Source of the DNA: Pseudomonas sp. B21-028
Lineage (GTDB): Bacteria; Pseudomonadota; Gammaproteobacteria; Pseudomonadales; Pseudomonadaceae
DNA: 64,000 nucleotides
Direction: 5' to 3'
Assembly (NCBI RefSeq): GCF_024749045.1
Contig: NZ_CP087184.1
Span: 2,294,001 to 2,358,000, forward strand
Below the pieces are notes generated by a model. The model saw nothing but the letters and a program-made list of their open reading frames with translations, did no database searches and was not told where the DNA came from. Made by a program: the position numbers and the translations under genes. Below, piece after piece: positions 63,161 through 64,000 of the stretch; position 1 is the stretch's first letter, and the number at the start of each line of letters is the position of its first letter.

Positions 63161-63825
63161 ATGTCAATCCTCGGGATGATTCCCCGCTGATCCATGCCAG
63201 CCTGCCGATGCGCGCGGGCCTGGTAAGCCTTCGTTCCGCCTGCCCGGAAGATGCGGATGCCTTTGTCGAGTACTGGACCGAGAGCCCGCCCTCTTACTTG
63301 GCGACCTTGGGTGTGGATACGTCGCGCCTGGGCGACGCGGGGCAGATCCGTGAACGCTTCCTGCGCAACATGCCGTCATCTACGCTACTGGAGCAGACCA
63401 GCGTCATCTACTCACTCTATCTGGATGACGTCTTGATCGGTTACACCAACATCAATCGCTACGACGATTTGGAAAACTACGGGCACTTGCACACCTATCG
63501 CAAAGCATTGCGTCTTGCACTCGATAGACGGCCGGCATCGAAGAACGCAGGCGGTGGTATCGCCGCCTGCCTGATCGGTTTGATCGTCGCGCATCACTTC
63601 GAGACATTTGGCATGTCTCGTCAAGTGATCCAGACGCGTACCCGTAACCGCTCGATCAACCGCGCGCTGGACCTCTATCTTCCTGTGTCCGAAACCTGTC
63701 ACTTCGAGAAGCCCGATGGACTTTCGGCACCCGGAGAGTTTCATGTCCGATATGTCCGTCAGGAACAGCGTCACTATTTTCGGGAGCGGGCACGGGAGTT
63801 AGCAGCGTTCAGCGGCGAGACATAA
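63157..63825 (+). CDS. GNAT-like acetyltransferase coupled to the PLP fusion
   Basis: The product (222 residues) resembles GNAT (RimJ/RimL-type) N-acyltransferases: LVSLRSACPEDADAFVEYWT at the start, IYSLYLDDVLIGYTNINRYD in the middle and a later GGGIAACLIGLIVAHHFETF in the place of the acetyl-CoA binding region, followed by RQVIQTRTRNRSINRALDLY. The usual R/Q-x-x-G-x-G/A is not clear, so the family assignment is moderate. ATGA overlap with the previous gene implies they act in the same pathway, perhaps acylating its amino acid product for self-protection or maturation. Confidence 0.7.
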   Translation: MNVNPRDDSPLIHASLPMRAGLVSLRSACPEDADAFVEYWTESPPSYLATLGVDTSRLGDAGQIRERFLRNMPSSTLLEQTSVIYSLYLDDVLIGYTNINRYDDLENYGHLHTYRKALRLALDRRPASKNAGGGIAACLIGLIVAHHFETFGMSRQVIQTRTRNRSINRALDLYLPVSETCHFEKPDGLSAPGEFHVRYVRQEQRHYFRERARELAAFSGET

Positions 63826-63843
63826 TCCTTCCAGCATGACCGT

Positions 63844-64000
63844 TCAAAGACCCGCCTTGCGCAAGCGTTCTGCATGTCGCACGTACAGCGCTACCGGGTC
63901 TGTACCCTTGGGCATCCGCCCGGCCGTTTGATCGATGGCTTCCATATGGTCCATCGGATAGTCGGAGCGGATGACCTTGCCCAGGTGCGAGCTGAAACGA
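63844..64000 (-). CDS. triacylglycerol lipase (LipA-type), C-terminal end only
   Basis: The last ~51 residues are visible on the minus strand; the rest lies beyond the right edge. [20 protein letters not shown] and the ending [18 protein letters not shown] match the C-terminus of secreted Pseudomonas/Burkholderia family I lipases (the 'SSHLGMVIR...NHLDEVNQ...YRQHANRLK' pattern from memory). The His in MDHME corresponds to the catalytic-triad histidine. Secretion and substrate follow from the family; the fragment does not show the Ser motif. Confidence 0.7.
   Translation of the reverse strand, partial: RFSSHLGKVIRSDYPMDHMEAIDQTAGRMPKGTDPVALYVRHAERLRKAGL

Overview
The window is a GC-rich chromosomal segment from a Pseudomonas of the P. 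fluorescens group. The evidence is the gene content (a lexA2-imuA-imuB-dnaE2 mutasome cassette, cti, cobW-cobN, a 3-hydroxybutyrate cluster, yejABEF), the codon use, and many copies of the pseudomonad REP repeat (TGTGGGAGCGAGCCTGCTCG type) in the gaps between genes. I see no rRNA, tRNA, CRISPR array, insertion sequence or prophage.

Layout. 0-7 kb: end of a HEAT-repeat gene, a DUF971 gene, then the SOS-mutagenesis cassette lexA2-imuA-imuB-dnaE2, with a palindromic LexA2-type operator over the lexA2 start; dnaE2 is broken by a one-base frameshift. 7-14 kb: a hybrid histidine kinase, small stress-type genes (DUF4142, YdcH), a LysR regulator, an SCP2 protein, a histidine phosphatase and the protease SohB. 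14-24 kb: siroheme sulfite reductase with its DUF934 partner, cobalamin-dependent methionine synthase, the fatty acid cis/trans isomerase Cti, and NfuA. 24-34 kb: a cobalamin region with two divergent cobalamin riboswitches. One heads cbtB-cbtA-cobE-cobM on the minus strand, the other heads cobW-cobN on the plus strand. It is followed by a chelatase ATPase gene joined to a VWA-domain gene through an apparent programmed -1 frameshift (A AAA AAG, then a stop and a perfect hairpin), so one locus should yield both the small and the medium cobalt-chelatase subunits.

34-43 kb: a PLD-like protein and a small Cys-rich secreted protein, then a catabolic operon: polar amino-acid-type ABC transporter (4 genes), RidA, IclR regulator, fold-III PLP dehydratase and 2-keto-3-deoxygluconate-type kinase. 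D-glucosaminate is the best-fitting substrate. 43-47.5 kb: a parvulin, a second hybrid kinase related to the first, and a PilT/PilU-type ATPase. 47.5-54 kb: 3-hydroxybutyrate/acetoacetate utilisation (acetoacetyl-CoA synthetase, BdhA, GntP-family permease, sigma-54 activator) with a visible sigma-54 promoter. 54-60 kb: yejABEF-type peptide ABC transporter and a second parvulin.

60-64 kb: the least ordinary part. A long leader precedes an 852-residue protein that fuses a threonine-dehydratase-like fold-II PLP domain to a cystathionine-gamma-synthase-like fold-I PLP domain. It is translationally coupled to a GNAT-type acetyltransferase. The end of a secreted lipase gene reaches the right edge on the minus strand.

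All calls come from reading the sequence and remembered family motifs; no searches were run.
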